Source: Streptomyces misionensis (GTDB lineage Bacteria; Actinomycetota; Actinomycetes; Streptomycetales; Streptomycetaceae). From it: DNA of 62,239 bases. The stretch spans positions 1 through 62,239 of the forward strand of contig NZ_FNTD01000005.1 in the NCBI RefSeq assembly GCF_900104815.1, given 5' to 3'. Both the position numbers and the translations under genes were made by a program. The first letter of the stretch is position 1; the number at the start of each line of letters is the position of its first letter. Below are positions 8,801 through 16,439 of this stretch, piece after piece. Under the pieces are notes generated by a model that had not been told where the DNA came from, made no database searches, and saw only the letters and a list, made by a program, of their open reading frames with translations.

Positions 8801-10032
8801 CGCCAGCTGGAGCGCATCCCGGACGCGTCGGCGTCGACTTTCGCGCGGCGGGTCTCGTCGGCGATGCGCTGCCGGTCCTCTCGCGAGGCATCCGCGCCCA
8901 CGCGCTCGTCGAGCGCGATGTGCCGGCGGGAGAACGCGTCGCGCAGCTCCTCGGGGACATGGCGGATCTCCCACGCGCGGGTCTCCGGGTTGTACTCGCG
9001 GCGGATACCGAACGTCGCGTACGTCAGCTCCCGCACCCGGGCCTTGAAGTACGCGTCGAGGGCCTTGGCGTGTCGGTGGAAGTCCTGTCCGCTGTTGGCG
9101 ATGGCTCGCCACTCGCCGTCCTCGCACAGCGCCATGTTGGCGATCGTGACGTGGACGTGCAGGTGCGGGTCTCCCGGTTCGCCCGGTGTCACCGGACGGG
9201 CGGCGAGGTGCTCCACCGACCAGCCGAGCAGACCGCCGGTCGCGATGCGCACCTTCTCTCCGTCCTCGCCGGTGACGGCGTAGCCGATCCACTCCTCGGC
9301 CTGGCGGACCGTGTCGTTCTTCGCCTGCTGCACCAGCTCCCGGAACTCACGCTCGCCGAGGTCGCCCATGAGCCCGGACAACGCGCTGTCGGACTTCGGC
9401 AGGTCGAGCACGAGGTCCCAGCCGCGCACGCGGGTGTCGATCCGTTTGTCCTTGCTCGCCCACGCCCGTTCGACCGTCTCGGTGCCGTAGACGTCGGCGA
9501 GGTCGAGGCCGACCGCGCGGGCGAGCTTGTGCAGGGTGCCGACCTGGAGCCGCTGCCCCTCGCCGAACCGGTGCACCATCCGCTGCTGGGTGGCGAGCTC
9601 ACGCTGCTGCTTCGGCTTGCCCGCCAGCAGGTCGGCCGGCTCGACGCCCTTCTCGGCGGCCAGCGCTTCGATCGCCTCGGTCAGCCGGGCCACGGTCAGC
9701 TGGGCGTCGGGATGGACGCGCACCGAGGCGGTGGAGGCGAGCAGCCGGGCGCCGGTGGCGGGGTGGCAGCCGTTCATGATCCGGCGCGCGGCGTCTTTGG
9801 CTTCGTCGTCCAGGCGGTCGCCGGCCGCGTACCCGAAGGCGCTCATCCCGCTGCCGACCCACACCAGGTGGCCATCGCCCTCCGGTCGCAGTCGGTAATC
9901 GACGGCGGCGTCGACCGAGTCGTCCAGGACGATGGTCTCCGCCGCGTCGGCCTCGACGACGCCGCATCCGGCCTGCTCCCGCAGCCGGTAGTCGACCTGC
10001 GCATCCGCCCGGATCTTCGTCAGCCAGGCCAT
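5824..10032 (-). CDS. traA: MOBF conjugative relaxase-helicase, 1402 aa
   Basis: This enzyme would nick one strand at oriT through a catalytic tyrosine and unwind the transferred strand. Start is ATG 10032, with GGGGAGGG about 8 bases upstream. The TrwC-type relaxase domain covers about residues 1-400: candidate catalytic Tyr16 (VDYRLREQ) and the three-His metal site HLHVH at about 290-294. A RecD/TraI-type helicase follows: Walker A GAAGTGKST (about 598-606), Walker B VLVVDEA (about 664), GDPKQLQAIGPGG, and C-terminal motif SQGLTSEVSLLYG (about 914). Residues 950-1390 are long charged helices, probably coiled coil. Length fits the family. Co-occurrence with a TraB/FtsK ATPase on one Streptomyces plasmid is notable. 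The symbol follows common usage for this family. Confidence 0.9.
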   Translation of the reverse strand: MAWLTKIRADAQVDYRLREQAGCGVVEADAAETIVLDDSVDAAVDYRLRPEGDGHLVWVGSGMSAFGYAAGDRLDDEAKDAARRIMNGCHPATGARLLASTASVRVHPDAQLTVARLTEAIEALAAEKGVEPADLLAGKPKQQRELATQQRMVHRFGEGQRLQVGTLHKLARAVGLDLADVYGTETVERAWASKDKRIDTRVRGWDLVLDLPKSDSALSGLMGDLGEREFRELVQQAKNDTVRQAEEWIGYAVTGEDGEKVRIATGGLLGWSVEHLAARPVTPGEPGDPHLHVHVTIANMALCEDGEWRAIANSGQDFHRHAKALDAYFKARVRELTYATFGIRREYNPETRAWEIRHVPEELRDAFSRRHIALDERVGADASREDRQRIADETRRAKVDADASGMRSSWRTRAEAVVGDVDAMVAAAAPGPPDGGGAGIDGPGGGPQRPGPDDLARIVFDPETGLTASEKSFSRAQLLAAVATAMEFGIGAEPGLLDELADQVLAVEGYAVRLPHVGSTVMSSMDRYTTRDILDAEELVTSQALVRFDEGAVQLTTEQAAAAMSVFEVANGFALSGEQRAAIERTLTAGHGIDAHIGAAGTGKSTLMEACRIAWDATGHTYAGATVSAVAAKSLDDASGIPARSIASWLTQIRDGNGLTGIDVLVVDEATMSNDRQAAALMKEAQRTGTKLVAIGDPKQLQAIGPGGWFKEVHRLVGGLTLIENRRQRNDAERAALEVWRTGDHEQALRILADTGRVHATESAIEAHGQILTTWDEVRGRWTDPHDLIDSLTVLAAKNTDVDLLNLGAQQIRRQRGELGAEHRYALSGGADINFAVGDLVRVRQNDYRSRRGEGPDVLNGYRAVVTAIDEDHRVEITWRDKKTNDTVSAWFDPQAISSGALSLGYAMTVAASQGLTSEVSLLYGHGANAFAVYPGITRGRAENHLWLPLQVVEDDETQARLGAARTETERLQRAVTAFARFLGQDRGDSMVSDLLREPPTPAVRLPEQASVREHERARGESEAALRRAHAATAVSPGRARQAQEEAQRVAAEAQADTAAADDVAVQVQPATEDDARERAANEKRLAEIQRRREMASVQSWKTRPYGKRSDAELARVIKLAYERAGIAERGAAQTAEKARVLEERLAQEREAGQTRGQAFVAAAATLLDQAEAKAQEAAQQLARAANARKEAEERDRYLRDYLEPKKNLGPLERLRAGVTKKQIAADIADVTAERAAWHTEASEARSAANAARVAAWEMIRTSKFAGQFRDVDAQKPAPDDVATVTERLTKMREQLPDIEISLDRRDAQTLTRLQGEVTQYTDAAAKSRKTVAAGQAEQALRKTIATKYPELHDIETKARRSHIVAQKRAAAEQSRARAQESAGYHRQPPSQGLGGPSLPGR

Positions 10033-10182
10033 CCGGACACCCTCCCCGCTTGTGCGTTTGTGCACTGTTCGGCCCGGCCTCGCCGGACCTCCCCGTCAAG
10101 GGGAGGTCCCTTTGTGCCTAGGTCATTTTCGATCTTGTTCCTGTGGAGTGATCTGATCGCTCGCCCACAGGGGTCTTTGACA
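10033..10182. promoter_or_regulatory. Relaxase upstream region with inverted repeat
   Basis: GGACCTCCCC / GGGGAGGTCC (10085-10109, 10-bp stem, 5-nt loop) lies between the stop of a leftward remnant and the relaxase start. It could be a terminator for the remnant, or part of oriT, which in MOBF plasmids often lies near the relaxase gene. I cannot identify a nick site. Confidence 0.4.
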
Positions 10183-10890
10183 CTAGTTGTCGGACGACGT
10201 CAGAACGTCAGTGGGTCGCGAGGTGAGGTGTGTCAGTAGGCGGTGACGGCTCGGAGAGCATCCGCAGGCTGTACGCGCGGCGCGGTCGGGCAGGACGTCG
10301 ACGAGGTCACCGCGGGTGACCATGTCGGCGGCGGCGAGGTCTTCGAGGGCCTGGCGCTGGGCGGCGTCGCCGGTGTCGATGCCGCCGTCGATCCAGACGC
10401 GCAGGAGGACGTCCGCCTCGACGGGCTGGATCGGGCCGCGGATGTCGGGGCGGGGGTTCTTCCGTCCGGTGACGGCGTCGGCCTGGTCGGGCCGCAGGAC
10501 ATCGAGGCGCGGGGCGGCGGTGTAGCCGTCCGGTGGGACGTGGCGGAGGGCGAGCGCGCCGCCGGCGTCGGGGTGGGTGCGGGCGTGGTCGAGCGCGGCG
10601 GCCAGGCGGAAGCTGTTCCAGGTGAGCGCGAGGGCGATGCCGTCGGCGGTGAGGGGACCGTCGGCGTGCGCGAGCGCGGTGATCAGGGTGAGGGCGTCGC
10701 GGGCTGCGCCGGGCGGGCGTCGGTCGAGGACTCCGCGCTGACGGGGCCGCTCGAAGAGGTCGTCCGCCCCCGCCATGAGGTCGGCGGGGTTCATGTCGAG
10801 GCGGCGGACGAGTTCGAGCAGAACGCGGACGGGCAGGTCGGGGAGTTCTGCGAGGTCGATCTGGTGCTCGGTCGGGGTCCTTGGCGGCCG
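10183..10890 (-). pseudogene. HTH regulator lacking its N-terminus
   Basis: Coding pattern is clear from about 10888 down to the stop at 10183. It begins within DLAELPDLPVRVLLELVRRL, followed by segments such as ALTLITALAHADGPLTADGI and LALRHVPPDGY. I recall this as a Streptomyces HTH protein whose C-terminal half scores alternative winged-helix segments. The N-terminal XRE-type domain and the start are missing: the frame instead runs into a resolvase remnant on the opposite strand. The abrupt junction near 10890 marks an insertion or deletion scar. Confidence 0.6.
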
Positions 10891-10914
10891 GGGCGGGGGC
10901 CGAAGGCGGCGTCG

Positions 10915-11120
10915 TTGCTCATCGGCCTGGACACTGCGGCCGCCAACGGCAACCACGGCGGCCGCCCGCCCGCCGTCGACGGCGACATGCTCGCCGTCGC
11001 CCTGCGGCGCCGCGACGCCAACGAGCCGGTCACCTCCATCGCCCGGCACCTCGGCGTCGGCCGCTCCACCCTCTACCCGGACCCTGGCCGCGTATGACGA
11101 AGCCGCAGCCACTCTGACCG
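10915..11120 (+). pseudogene. C-terminal remnant of a serine resolvase/invertase
   Basis: The frame encodes NGNHGGRPPAVDGDMLAVAL, then SIARHLGVGRSTLY, the hallmark C-terminal helix-turn-helix of Tn3-type serine recombinases. The catalytic N-terminal domain is absent. After STLY an extra C near 11082 (ctacccgg) shifts the frame. Removing it restores RTLAAYDEAAATLTDRS. This is a transposon or resolvase relic, and it abuts the truncated regulator on the other strand. Confidence 0.75.
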
Positions 11121-11193
11121 ACAGGAGCTCGCCGCCGGACAGGCAGCCCGCCAGATCCGCAGCTGTGTCAGACCCCGCCCCTACCCTCCGGCC

Positions 11194-11997
11194 ATGACGG
11201 GTATCGAGATCATCCCCCAGCCGCCCATGCCTAACGGGAGCACCAAGACCTGCGAGGCCTTTCCACCAGGAACCTCCCTGTACCCGCCGTGTGAGCGGCC
11301 GATGCGGTCCAACAGGTTGTGCGACGCTCACAACCAGCAGAGCGCGGCTGGCAAAGAGCTGCGCCCGATCCGGCAGCGGCGGCGGACGATGCCGGAGTTC
11401 TGCTCCGGGCCCGGCGCTGAGGAGTCCGCTCCATGCGGCTTGCCCACCATCGGCAAGGGGTTGTGCAACGCTCACTATCAGCAGGACCAGCGGGGTGGCG
11501 TCCTGGTGCCCTTGTTCACGCTGCGGATCAGCCAGGATGAGGCAAGCTCGCTGCTGGAAGCTGGGTTGAAGCGGTGTCCCGCCTGCAAGGACGTCAAACC
11601 CCTCGCAGAGTTCGGCCGGTCGTCGGCTCAACTCAGCGGCCGGTCGACGTACTGCGCGGCCTGCCAACCGGACTACGTACTAATGAAGCGGTTCAAATTC
11701 TCGTCGATGGAGGCAGTCCGGCAGTTCAGGGAGTCCCGCGACCACCGATGCGACATCTGTAAGCGGCAGTGGCAAGAAGGGGAAAGCGCCTTCCACATCG
11801 ACCACGACGGCGCCTGCTGCCCGTCCCGCGGTCCCTCATGCGGCAGGTGCGTGCGCGGCTACCTGTGCCACCTGTGCAACACGCAGGGGCTGTCCTGGTA
11901 CGAACTTGTCGGCCGCAGCATCACCACCGTCCCGGTCTTCGAGGAGTACCTCCGGCGCTACGAGCACCGCCGGAAAACCCTGCTTCCGGATGCGTAG
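11194..11997 (+). CDS. Endonuclease VII-like HNH protein, 267 aa
   Basis: The C-terminal domain (about residues 185-245) shows the recombination endonuclease VII pattern: CDICKRQW, then FHIDHDGACC, then CGRCVRGYLCHLCNTQGLSW. The two Cys pairs bind zinc and His-Asp-His is the catalytic core. The N-terminal half carries three further Cys-rich segments (CEAF...CERP...CDAH, CSGP...CGLP...CNAH, CPACKDVKPL with CAAC). These look like repeated zinc fingers for DNA binding. Such proteins cut branched or mobile DNA. This gene stands alone next to the resolvase scar, so a mobile-element origin is possible. ATG 11194 has only a weak ribosome-binding site. Confidence 0.75.
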   Translation: MTGIEIIPQPPMPNGSTKTCEAFPPGTSLYPPCERPMRSNRLCDAHNQQSAAGKELRPIRQRRRTMPEFCSGPGAEESAPCGLPTIGKGLCNAHYQQDQRGGVLVPLFTLRISQDEASSLLEAGLKRCPACKDVKPLAEFGRSSAQLSGRSTYCAACQPDYVLMKRFKFSSMEAVRQFRESRDHRCDICKRQWQEGESAFHIDHDGACCPSRGPSCGRCVRGYLCHLCNTQGLSWYELVGRSITTVPVFEEYLRRYEHRRKTLLPDA

Positions 11998-12279
11998 CTC
12001 GCCAGGGACGGATTCGGAGAACCACCTTCCTCTGCCGAGCCGATGAGGCGCACCGACAGCCGCTCGCTGACATTCTCGATGTCGCCAACCACTGACGCTT
12101 TCATGTCGCCCGACAGATCGGCGGTTGCCGAAAAGCGGGGTTGGCTGCGGCTGACCTGGTCGGCTGCCTTATGTCGGCGAGGGCCCGGCACGGGGCTGCA
12201 GGTGGGGTGAGCAGGAGGTTCCAGGTCACCCGGATCGCGGGTCAGGCCGGTTGCGGACAGTAGGCAACGGTGGAGTCGG
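11998..12279. other. Intergenic region, nothing recognised
   Basis: These 282 bases lie between convergent genes. I see no gene, clear hairpin or repeat. Confidence 0.5.
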
Positions 12280-12960
12280 TCAGCGGATGTCGTCCAGGTC
12301 GGCAGAGGCCAGGGAGATCGCCAGGGCGTAGTGCCTGGCGGCGAGGAGACAACACTCCGCCGCCGCGCTCGGGTCGGTCTGGCCCCGCATGTCGTGCAGG
12401 GCCAGTACCCCTGCCAGCACGGCGACGTCGGTGGCTTCGTCCAGGATCTCGTGCGCGGTGTACTCGCCGCCGGCGACGGCCCGCTCGACCAGAGCGACGG
12501 CCTCCTCCCGATCGGCCGCCCAGTGCGTGAGGACGGCCTCGCCGAGCTCGGCCAGGTCCAGGGCGGCTGACTGCGGCACTGTGGGTGGAGGGACGGTGCC
12601 GGGCGTGGAGCGCTGGTCTTGTTCGGTCCCATGCAGCGCCTGCTCGGCCGAAGCCAGGGCGCACCGGGCGGCGAAGGTGCGGCGGGCGGTGGCCTGCTCG
12701 TGCAGGACGGCCGACGGCCAGCGTGCGGCGTCCTGTTGCACCGCCTGGTCCAGTAGGAGGGGCGCGGACAGGCTGAGCTGGAGGCTCTTCTCGAGAGAGA
12801 CCGGTACGCCGGACTGCTCGGGCGGCGCGGCGGCGATCGGTCCGTACACGTCGCCGGCGGCGTCGGCGCAGCCGCCGATCAGGGTCGTCAGGGTGGAGAT
12901 GAGCCGTGCGTGGCGTCGGCGGCGGGCGGGGAGTGCGAGGTGGTCCGGTGCGGCAGTCAT
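12280..12960 (-). CDS. Hypothetical helical protein, 226 aa
   Basis: ATG at 12960, no strong ribosome-binding site. The product is Ala-rich and helical. It has a basic N-terminus (ARRRRHARL), a polar middle and a C-terminal part resembling a four-helix bundle (AALDLAELGEAVLTHWAADR, CCLLAARHYALAISLASADL). No catalytic motif or membrane segment is evident. It lies downstream of the transfer cluster but beyond its terminator at 13060-13096, so it is probably a separate unit. Confidence 0.6.
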   Translation of the reverse strand: MTAAPDHLALPARRRRHARLISTLTTLIGGCADAAGDVYGPIAAAPPEQSGVPVSLEKSLQLSLSAPLLLDQAVQQDAARWPSAVLHEQATARRTFAARCALASAEQALHGTEQDQRSTPGTVPPPTVPQSAALDLAELGEAVLTHWAADREEAVALVERAVAGGEYTAHEILDEATDVAVLAGVLALHDMRGQTDPSAAAECCLLAARHYALAISLASADLDDIR

Positions 12961-13059
12961 CCCGGGGCACTATGCCGTGTTCAGAGCCCGCTGGAGGGCT
13001 TTCGGGAATCTTTGCGGCACCGGCAGGCCTGCGCCGTCATACTCCCGCCGGTAACGCAC

Positions 13060-13096
13060 GGAGCCCCCGGCCGCAGGGTTCACGGCCGGGGGCTCC
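13060..13096 (-). terminator. Terminator of the long minus-strand transfer cluster
   Basis: GGAGCCCCCGGCCG and CGGCCGGGGGCTCC form a perfect 14-bp stem with a 9-nt loop. It begins just past the stop of the last cluster gene (13102). Confidence 0.8.
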
Positions 13097-13101
13097 GGGT
13101 G

Positions 13102-13389
13102 TCAGTGGAGGCGGGGCATGACGATCTCGTCGAGGATCGTCGGGGGCTTGCCGGTGTAGGTGTAGCGGGCGAGGCCGTGGCCGCGCGGAAGGGGGATGGT
13201 CCAGGTGCCGGCGGCCTCGTTGTCGACGCGCGCGCCGGGGGGCTGGATGCCCATCTCGTGGGCCTCGCTGAGCGCGACGGTGACGGCGAAGAACGCGCTG
13301 AAGGCGTCGGCGTCGGTGAGTGCGGCGTGCTCCAGGACGGCCATGGCGCGCTCGGAGGGTAAGACGGGCCAGCCGTCGTCCTCGCTCAC
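13102..13389 (-). CDS. Hypothetical protein, 95 aa, last gene of the cluster
   Basis: GTG at 13389 overlaps the preceding stop as GTGA. The protein opens acidic (SEDDGWPVLPSE). Its centre (TDADAFSAFFAVTVALSEAH) is helical and somewhat hydrophobic. The end is ARYTYTGKPPTILDEIVMPR. No family recognised. Tight coupling to the 163-aa gene suggests the two act together. Confidence 0.65.
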   Translation of the reverse strand: MSEDDGWPVLPSERAMAVLEHAALTDADAFSAFFAVTVALSEAHEMGIQPPGARVDNEAAGTWTIPLPRGHGLARYTYTGKPPTILDEIVMPRLH

Positions 13390-13877
13390 GCCGCTCCGGC
13401 GGCGACGCGGGCCCGGTCGATGGCGTCCCAGTCGATGTGCTGGGCACCGCGGCGCTCGCGCATGGCGTCGATCTCGTTCCAGTCGACGGCGCCGCCGGCG
13501 GCGATGCGCCGCAGGAACACGGTCGTCATGGAGACGGTGCCGGGCGGGGTGGCCGCGTCGTTCGGGGCGGCGGCTTCGAGGACGGCGGTGGCCCACCACT
13601 TCGACAGGCACGCCTCCAGGTCGGCTGCCTCGGTGGTGCGCGCCTCCGCGTTGAACGCAGCGCGCAGGGCGGACGGCAGGGCGTCGGCGATGCCGTCGAT
13701 GGTGCGGGGGATCGGGGCCACCCGATCGCGGGTCTGTGGGCTCATCGGTTTCCTTCCGACGGTGTCGAGTGTGCCGCCCCGCGCCCGGCTGGGTCGAGCG
13801 GCGGGCACGGGGCGAGGGAGCCAGGGTGGACCGGCGGCCCCGGCAGGGGGCGGTCCGACGGCGTCGGTGGTGCTCAT
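13386..13877 (-). CDS. Hypothetical protein, 163 aa (or 119 aa)
   Basis: Two in-frame starts have near-identical ribosome-binding sites (GAGGAAACC before ATG 13877, AAGGAAACCG before ATG 13745). The N-terminal 44 residues from the first are Pro/Ala/Arg-rich and low complexity. The rest has an amphipathic helical core (DLEACLSKWWATAVLEAA) and two related segments (AVDWNEIDAMRERRGA, HIDWDAIDRARVAAGA), an internal repeat of about 15 residues. Function unknown. Confidence 0.6.
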   Translation of the reverse strand: MSTTDAVGPPPAGAAGPPWLPRPVPAARPSRARGGTLDTVGRKPMSPQTRDRVAPIPRTIDGIADALPSALRAAFNAEARTTEAADLEACLSKWWATAVLEAAAPNDAATPPGTVSMTTVFLRRIAAGGAVDWNEIDAMRERRGAQHIDWDAIDRARVAAGAA

Positions 13878-13985
13878 GGTTTCCTCTCATGGAGCCCGGG
13901 GCCGGGTACGGCGGCCCCGGGCTCATGCTGTCGTGCGGGTGCGACGCTCGGACGGGTTCCGGCCGAACTGGGCACGCACTGGGGG

Positions 13986-14001
13986 TGTTGGGGCTAACGG
14001 G
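13986..14001. repeat. Dispersed palindrome, copy P2 (contains a stop codon)
   Basis: TGTTGGGGCTAACGGG continues as TCTGACCGGG. On the minus strand it provides the final Thr-Arg codons and TAG stop of the 152-aa gene. Confidence 0.7.
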
Positions 14002-14452
14002 TCTGACCGGGCTCGATCTGCGGGTGGCCGGTGATGGGGCCGGGGCCGTACTCGCGGGCCACGGCGGCGGTGGCCCGGCAGGCACGCAAGACGTCTTCGA
14101 GAGTGCGGGTGGCGTGGTGGTTCCACGCCTCGTAGTCGACGAACGGGGCGCCGGTCGCCTCGGCGAGAACGGCGCCCAAGAGGCGCTCGGCGACGTGACG
14201 GGTGTCGTCGTCGCCCAAGCCGTCGTCGCCGGTGTGCAGGAGGGCGTAGTAGAGGTTGCGGCGGCTGCTGGAGGTGTGGGGCTGGGGGTCCCAGTTCTCG
14301 CGTGCCATGAGGGCGGCGGCGGCCTGGAGGTGAGCGGCGACGGCCTCGCCGGTGACCTTCGTTCCGCTGGGCCCGTACCAGGTCTCGGGACGGGCGAGGC
14401 GGCGGGCAGTCTCCTCGGAGAGGGTGGTGCCGGCGATGGCGAGGGCAGTCAC
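13994..14452 (-). CDS. Hypothetical protein, 152 aa
   Basis: GTG at 14452, with AAGGAAGGACA upstream. The protein has an SEETARRLARPETWYGPSGT region, a polar middle (SSSRRNLYYALLHTGDDGLG) and a C-terminal helix rich in Ala/Arg. No family recognised. Its stop codon lies inside palindrome P2, and another palindrome (P3) ends the preceding gene. Confidence 0.6.
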   Translation of the reverse strand: MTALAIAGTTLSEETARRLARPETWYGPSGTKVTGEAVAAHLQAAAALMARENWDPQPHTSSSRRNLYYALLHTGDDGLGDDDTRHVAERLLGAVLAEATGAPFVDYEAWNHHATRTLEDVLRACRATAAVAREYGPGPITGHPQIEPGQTR

Positions 14453-14479
14453 GATGACCGTGTCCTTCCTTGTTAGGGG

Positions 14480-14495
14480 TGTTGGGTCTAACGGG
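14480..14495. repeat. Dispersed palindrome, copy P3 (contains a stop codon)
   Basis: TGTTGGGTCTAACGGG. On the minus strand it supplies the last residues Thr-Arg and the TAG of the 229-aa gene, exactly as P2 does for the next gene. Confidence 0.75.
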
Positions 14496-15177
14496 TCTTG
14501 CGGAAGCTGGCCAGGACGCGGCGCAGGATCTCGCGCCAGGTGCGGGATCGGGTCTGCGGCTCGGCGGAGGCCGTGCCCGGCTGGGTCGGCGGCTTCGGGT
14601 CGGGGGCGGGCAGGTCCTGCTGGCGCGTCTGGAGCATCTCGTCGGGCCAGGTCTCGGCCGGGAACCCGGCGGCGGCGAGCGTGGCGGTGAGGAACGCCCA
14701 TCCGGCCACCGGGTCACCGGTCTCGACACTGGCGTAGGTGACGCCGGGGTGCAGGCCGACGGCGACGTGCCACCGGCCGTGGACGAGATCGCGTTCGGCG
14801 GCCCACTCGCGGCGGCCCCAGCTGCGCAAGGTGCCTCCCGGGGCGCGGTAGCCGGTCTCGTTGCGCAGCCACTGCGCGGCGACCTGGTGGGCCCAGGAGC
14901 GGGCCGCGGCCGGGGAGGCGTGCCGGACCCAGGTGGAGGTCAAGCCGAACCACTCCTCCCACAGCACCGCGTACGCGGTGGTGCCGATGGCGTGGACGGT
15001 CAGGTGTTCTCCACGGAAGCGGATGTCGTCCAGGGCGGGCGCGGTCTCAAGGAGTGCGGCCAGCTCGGGTACCTGGCGAAGTTGCCCGTGGTCCAGGCCG
15101 CGGAGGTACCCGCGGCCGAACCAGTCGTCGTACGCCGTTCTCCCGGCGGTGTCAGGCCTGTCGTCGAGGGTGCTCAC
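14488..15177 (-). CDS. Hypothetical Trp-rich protein, 229 aa
   Basis: GTG at 15177 overlaps the stop of the 106-aa gene (GTGA). The protein has many Trp residues (DDWFGRGY, LWEEWFGLTSTWVRH, SWGRREW) and the segment GRWHVAVGLHPGVTYASVET, suggesting a mixed alpha/beta fold. It ends in a Pro-rich linker and a basic helix (WREILRRVLASFRKTR). No motif recognised. Its C-terminal TR-stop is encoded by palindrome P3. Confidence 0.65.
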   Translation of the reverse strand: MSTLDDRPDTAGRTAYDDWFGRGYLRGLDHGQLRQVPELAALLETAPALDDIRFRGEHLTVHAIGTTAYAVLWEEWFGLTSTWVRHASPAAARSWAHQVAAQWLRNETGYRAPGGTLRSWGRREWAAERDLVHGRWHVAVGLHPGVTYASVETGDPVAGWAFLTATLAAAGFPAETWPDEMLQTRQQDLPAPDPKPPTQPGTASAEPQTRSRTWREILRRVLASFRKTR

Positions 15178-15494
15178 GTGCGGTTCCTCTGCCCGGTCAG
15201 GACGGTGCGAGCCCGCTCCAGGCGGAGGCCGGCGGAGTCCTGTACGTATGCGGCGGCCTCGTCGACGGCCTCGGCGGCGTCCTCGGCGCCCTGGTCGCCG
15301 AGGGTGAGGCCGAGGTCGGTCAGCATGTCGGAGACCATGCCGAGCACGCTGCCCTCACGGTGGCGGTCGTCGTAGAGGGCCTGGAGGACGTGGGCCTGGT
15401 CCTCGTGGTCGGCGGTGTCACCCAGGGCGGTGTGGCGCAGCGTCTGCAGGCCGAGGCGGATGGCGGCGACGGCGGCCGCGGTATCCGCGCTCAC
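15174..15494 (-). CDS. Hypothetical helical protein, 106 aa
   Basis: GTG at 15494 overlaps the preceding stop as GTGA, and its own stop overlaps the next start. The product is entirely helical and mildly acidic (AIRLGLQTLRHTALGDTADH, EDAAEAVDEAAAYVQDSAGL). It is probably soluble and could be a small partner of the neighbouring 229-aa protein. No family recognised. Confidence 0.65.
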   Translation of the reverse strand: MSADTAAAVAAIRLGLQTLRHTALGDTADHEDQAHVLQALYDDRHREGSVLGMVSDMLTDLGLTLGDQGAEDAAEAVDEAAAYVQDSAGLRLERARTVLTGQRNRT

Positions 15495-15994
15495 CGCTGG
15501 TGCGCCTTCAGGGTGGCGATCAGCGCGGCGAGAGTTTCCCAGGAGTGGTGCCAGCTCTGGTCAAGGCAGTACGCGCCGTTCATTCCGAAATCCGACAGCT
15601 TGTAGAAGCGCTCCTTGCCGGTCGCCTTGGCGAGGCGCTGCAGGAGGCCCTGGGGCACGCGGCGATCCGCGGCGTAGTGGGTCAGGCCACTGACGGCGAG
15701 GGCGGCGGCGACGGCGGCCGGGTGCAGGCGGATGCCGAGCACGCGGGTGCCGGCCGCCAGGACCAGGCCCTGGGTGGTGGTGTACTGGATCACGTGGTGG
15801 AGGCAGGCGCGACGGCCGCCGTCGGTGCCGGCGGTGGTGACGGTGCCGTCCTCGTGCGTGTACGTCACGGGCGCCTCGTTGGTGGCGCCCTTGCACTGGG
15901 CGTCGAAGTCCGACTGCCCCCAGTGGTCCGCGTGGTCGGCCGCGACGCGCAGCAGCGCGTACGCGGCGGCGAAGGCGGCGGAGCGGTGGTTCAT
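15491..15994 (-). CDS. Membrane protein, DUF3307-like, 167 aa
   Basis: ATG at 15994 with GAGGAGAGAC upstream. Pattern: N-terminal helix with VAADHADHWGQSDFDAQCKG, a middle hydrophobic segment (HHVIQYTTTQGLVLAAGTRV), a second one (LHPAAVAAALAVSGLTHYAA) followed by DRR, and C-terminal QSWHHSWETLAALIATL. The spaced His/Asp residues at membrane borders match my memory of DUF3307-type proteins common in Streptomyces. Role unknown. It is coupled to the 106-aa gene (GTGA overlap), so a transfer or membrane function is possible. Confidence 0.6.
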   Translation of the reverse strand: MNHRSAAFAAAYALLRVAADHADHWGQSDFDAQCKGATNEAPVTYTHEDGTVTTAGTDGGRRACLHHVIQYTTTQGLVLAAGTRVLGIRLHPAAVAAALAVSGLTHYAADRRVPQGLLQRLAKATGKERFYKLSDFGMNGAYCLDQSWHHSWETLAALIATLKAHQR

Positions 15995-16090
15995 GCTGGT
16001 GTCTCTCCTCGGTTGGTTTCTGTGACGGGGAGCGCGGGGGCGGCCGGCGCGTCCGGCCAAAGAGGCCCGGCCGTCCCCGCGGTCGGCAGT

Positions 16091-16315
16091 TCAGCCGACG
16101 TAGCGCTTGATCTGCTGGCGGATGTGCTCGCGGGAGAAGTCCAGGTGCGCGGCGACGGCGACCTGGGTGAGGTTCTTCGACGCGATTTCGGCGGCTACCG
16201 CGCTCCAGTAGGCGCGGCGCGCGGCTTCGATGGCCTTGTCCCGTGCGGCGGCGGCCTGGTCGAGCCGCTTCTTGGCCTCGATGGCCTGGGGGGTGTCGGG
16301 TCGGGTGGGGGTCAT
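16091..16315 (-). CDS. Small HTH protein, 74 aa
   Basis: ATG at 16315. N-terminal half is a basic helix with Ala repeats (KKRLDQAAAARDKAIEAARR). C-terminal half shows a helix-turn-helix (VAAEIASKNLTQVAVAAHLD followed by FSREHIRQQIKRY). It is probably a small DNA-binding regulator. An inverted repeat CTCCAAGTTGGAG at 16364-16376, just upstream, is a candidate operator. Confidence 0.65.
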   Translation of the reverse strand: MTPTRPDTPQAIEAKKRLDQAAAARDKAIEAARRAYWSAVAAEIASKNLTQVAVAAHLDFSREHIRQQIKRYVG

Positions 16316-16363
16316 GGTGGTCAGCTCCGTCTCGGGTGTGAGGGACGATGTGGCTGCCCCCTG

Positions 16364-16376
16364 CTCCAAGTTGGAG
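16364..16376. promoter_or_regulatory. CTCCAAGTTGGAG inverted repeat
   Basis: A 6-bp arm either side of one base, about 50 bp upstream of the small HTH gene. Related elements CCAACTCCAAGTTGG (17222-17236) and CAAGTTGGCCAAC (17248-17260) precede the PycTM-like gene, so one regulator may bind all three. Confidence 0.5.
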
Positions 16377-16439
16377 TGGGCTGGGCGGCCCGGGGCGGGC
16401 GGGCGTGGTTGGTAGCCGGTAGGCCGCCCGCCCCGGGGG

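Larger units (their letters stand above)
1..9367. repeat. Direct terminal repeat, copy 1 (matches 46707-56073)
   Basis: These bases recur in the same orientation near the other end with an offset of 46,706 at the start and 46,708 after two single-base differences (T-run near 245, G-run near 336). Genes are identical in content and order. This is what an assembler leaves when a circular molecule is not trimmed. It implies a circle of about 46.7 kb. Confidence 0.93.

Noticed and set aside
6988..10239. Long plus-strand frame opposite the relaxase
   Set aside because: It is the antisense of the relaxase gene. High GC keeps antisense frames open. It has no motifs and no ribosome-binding site.
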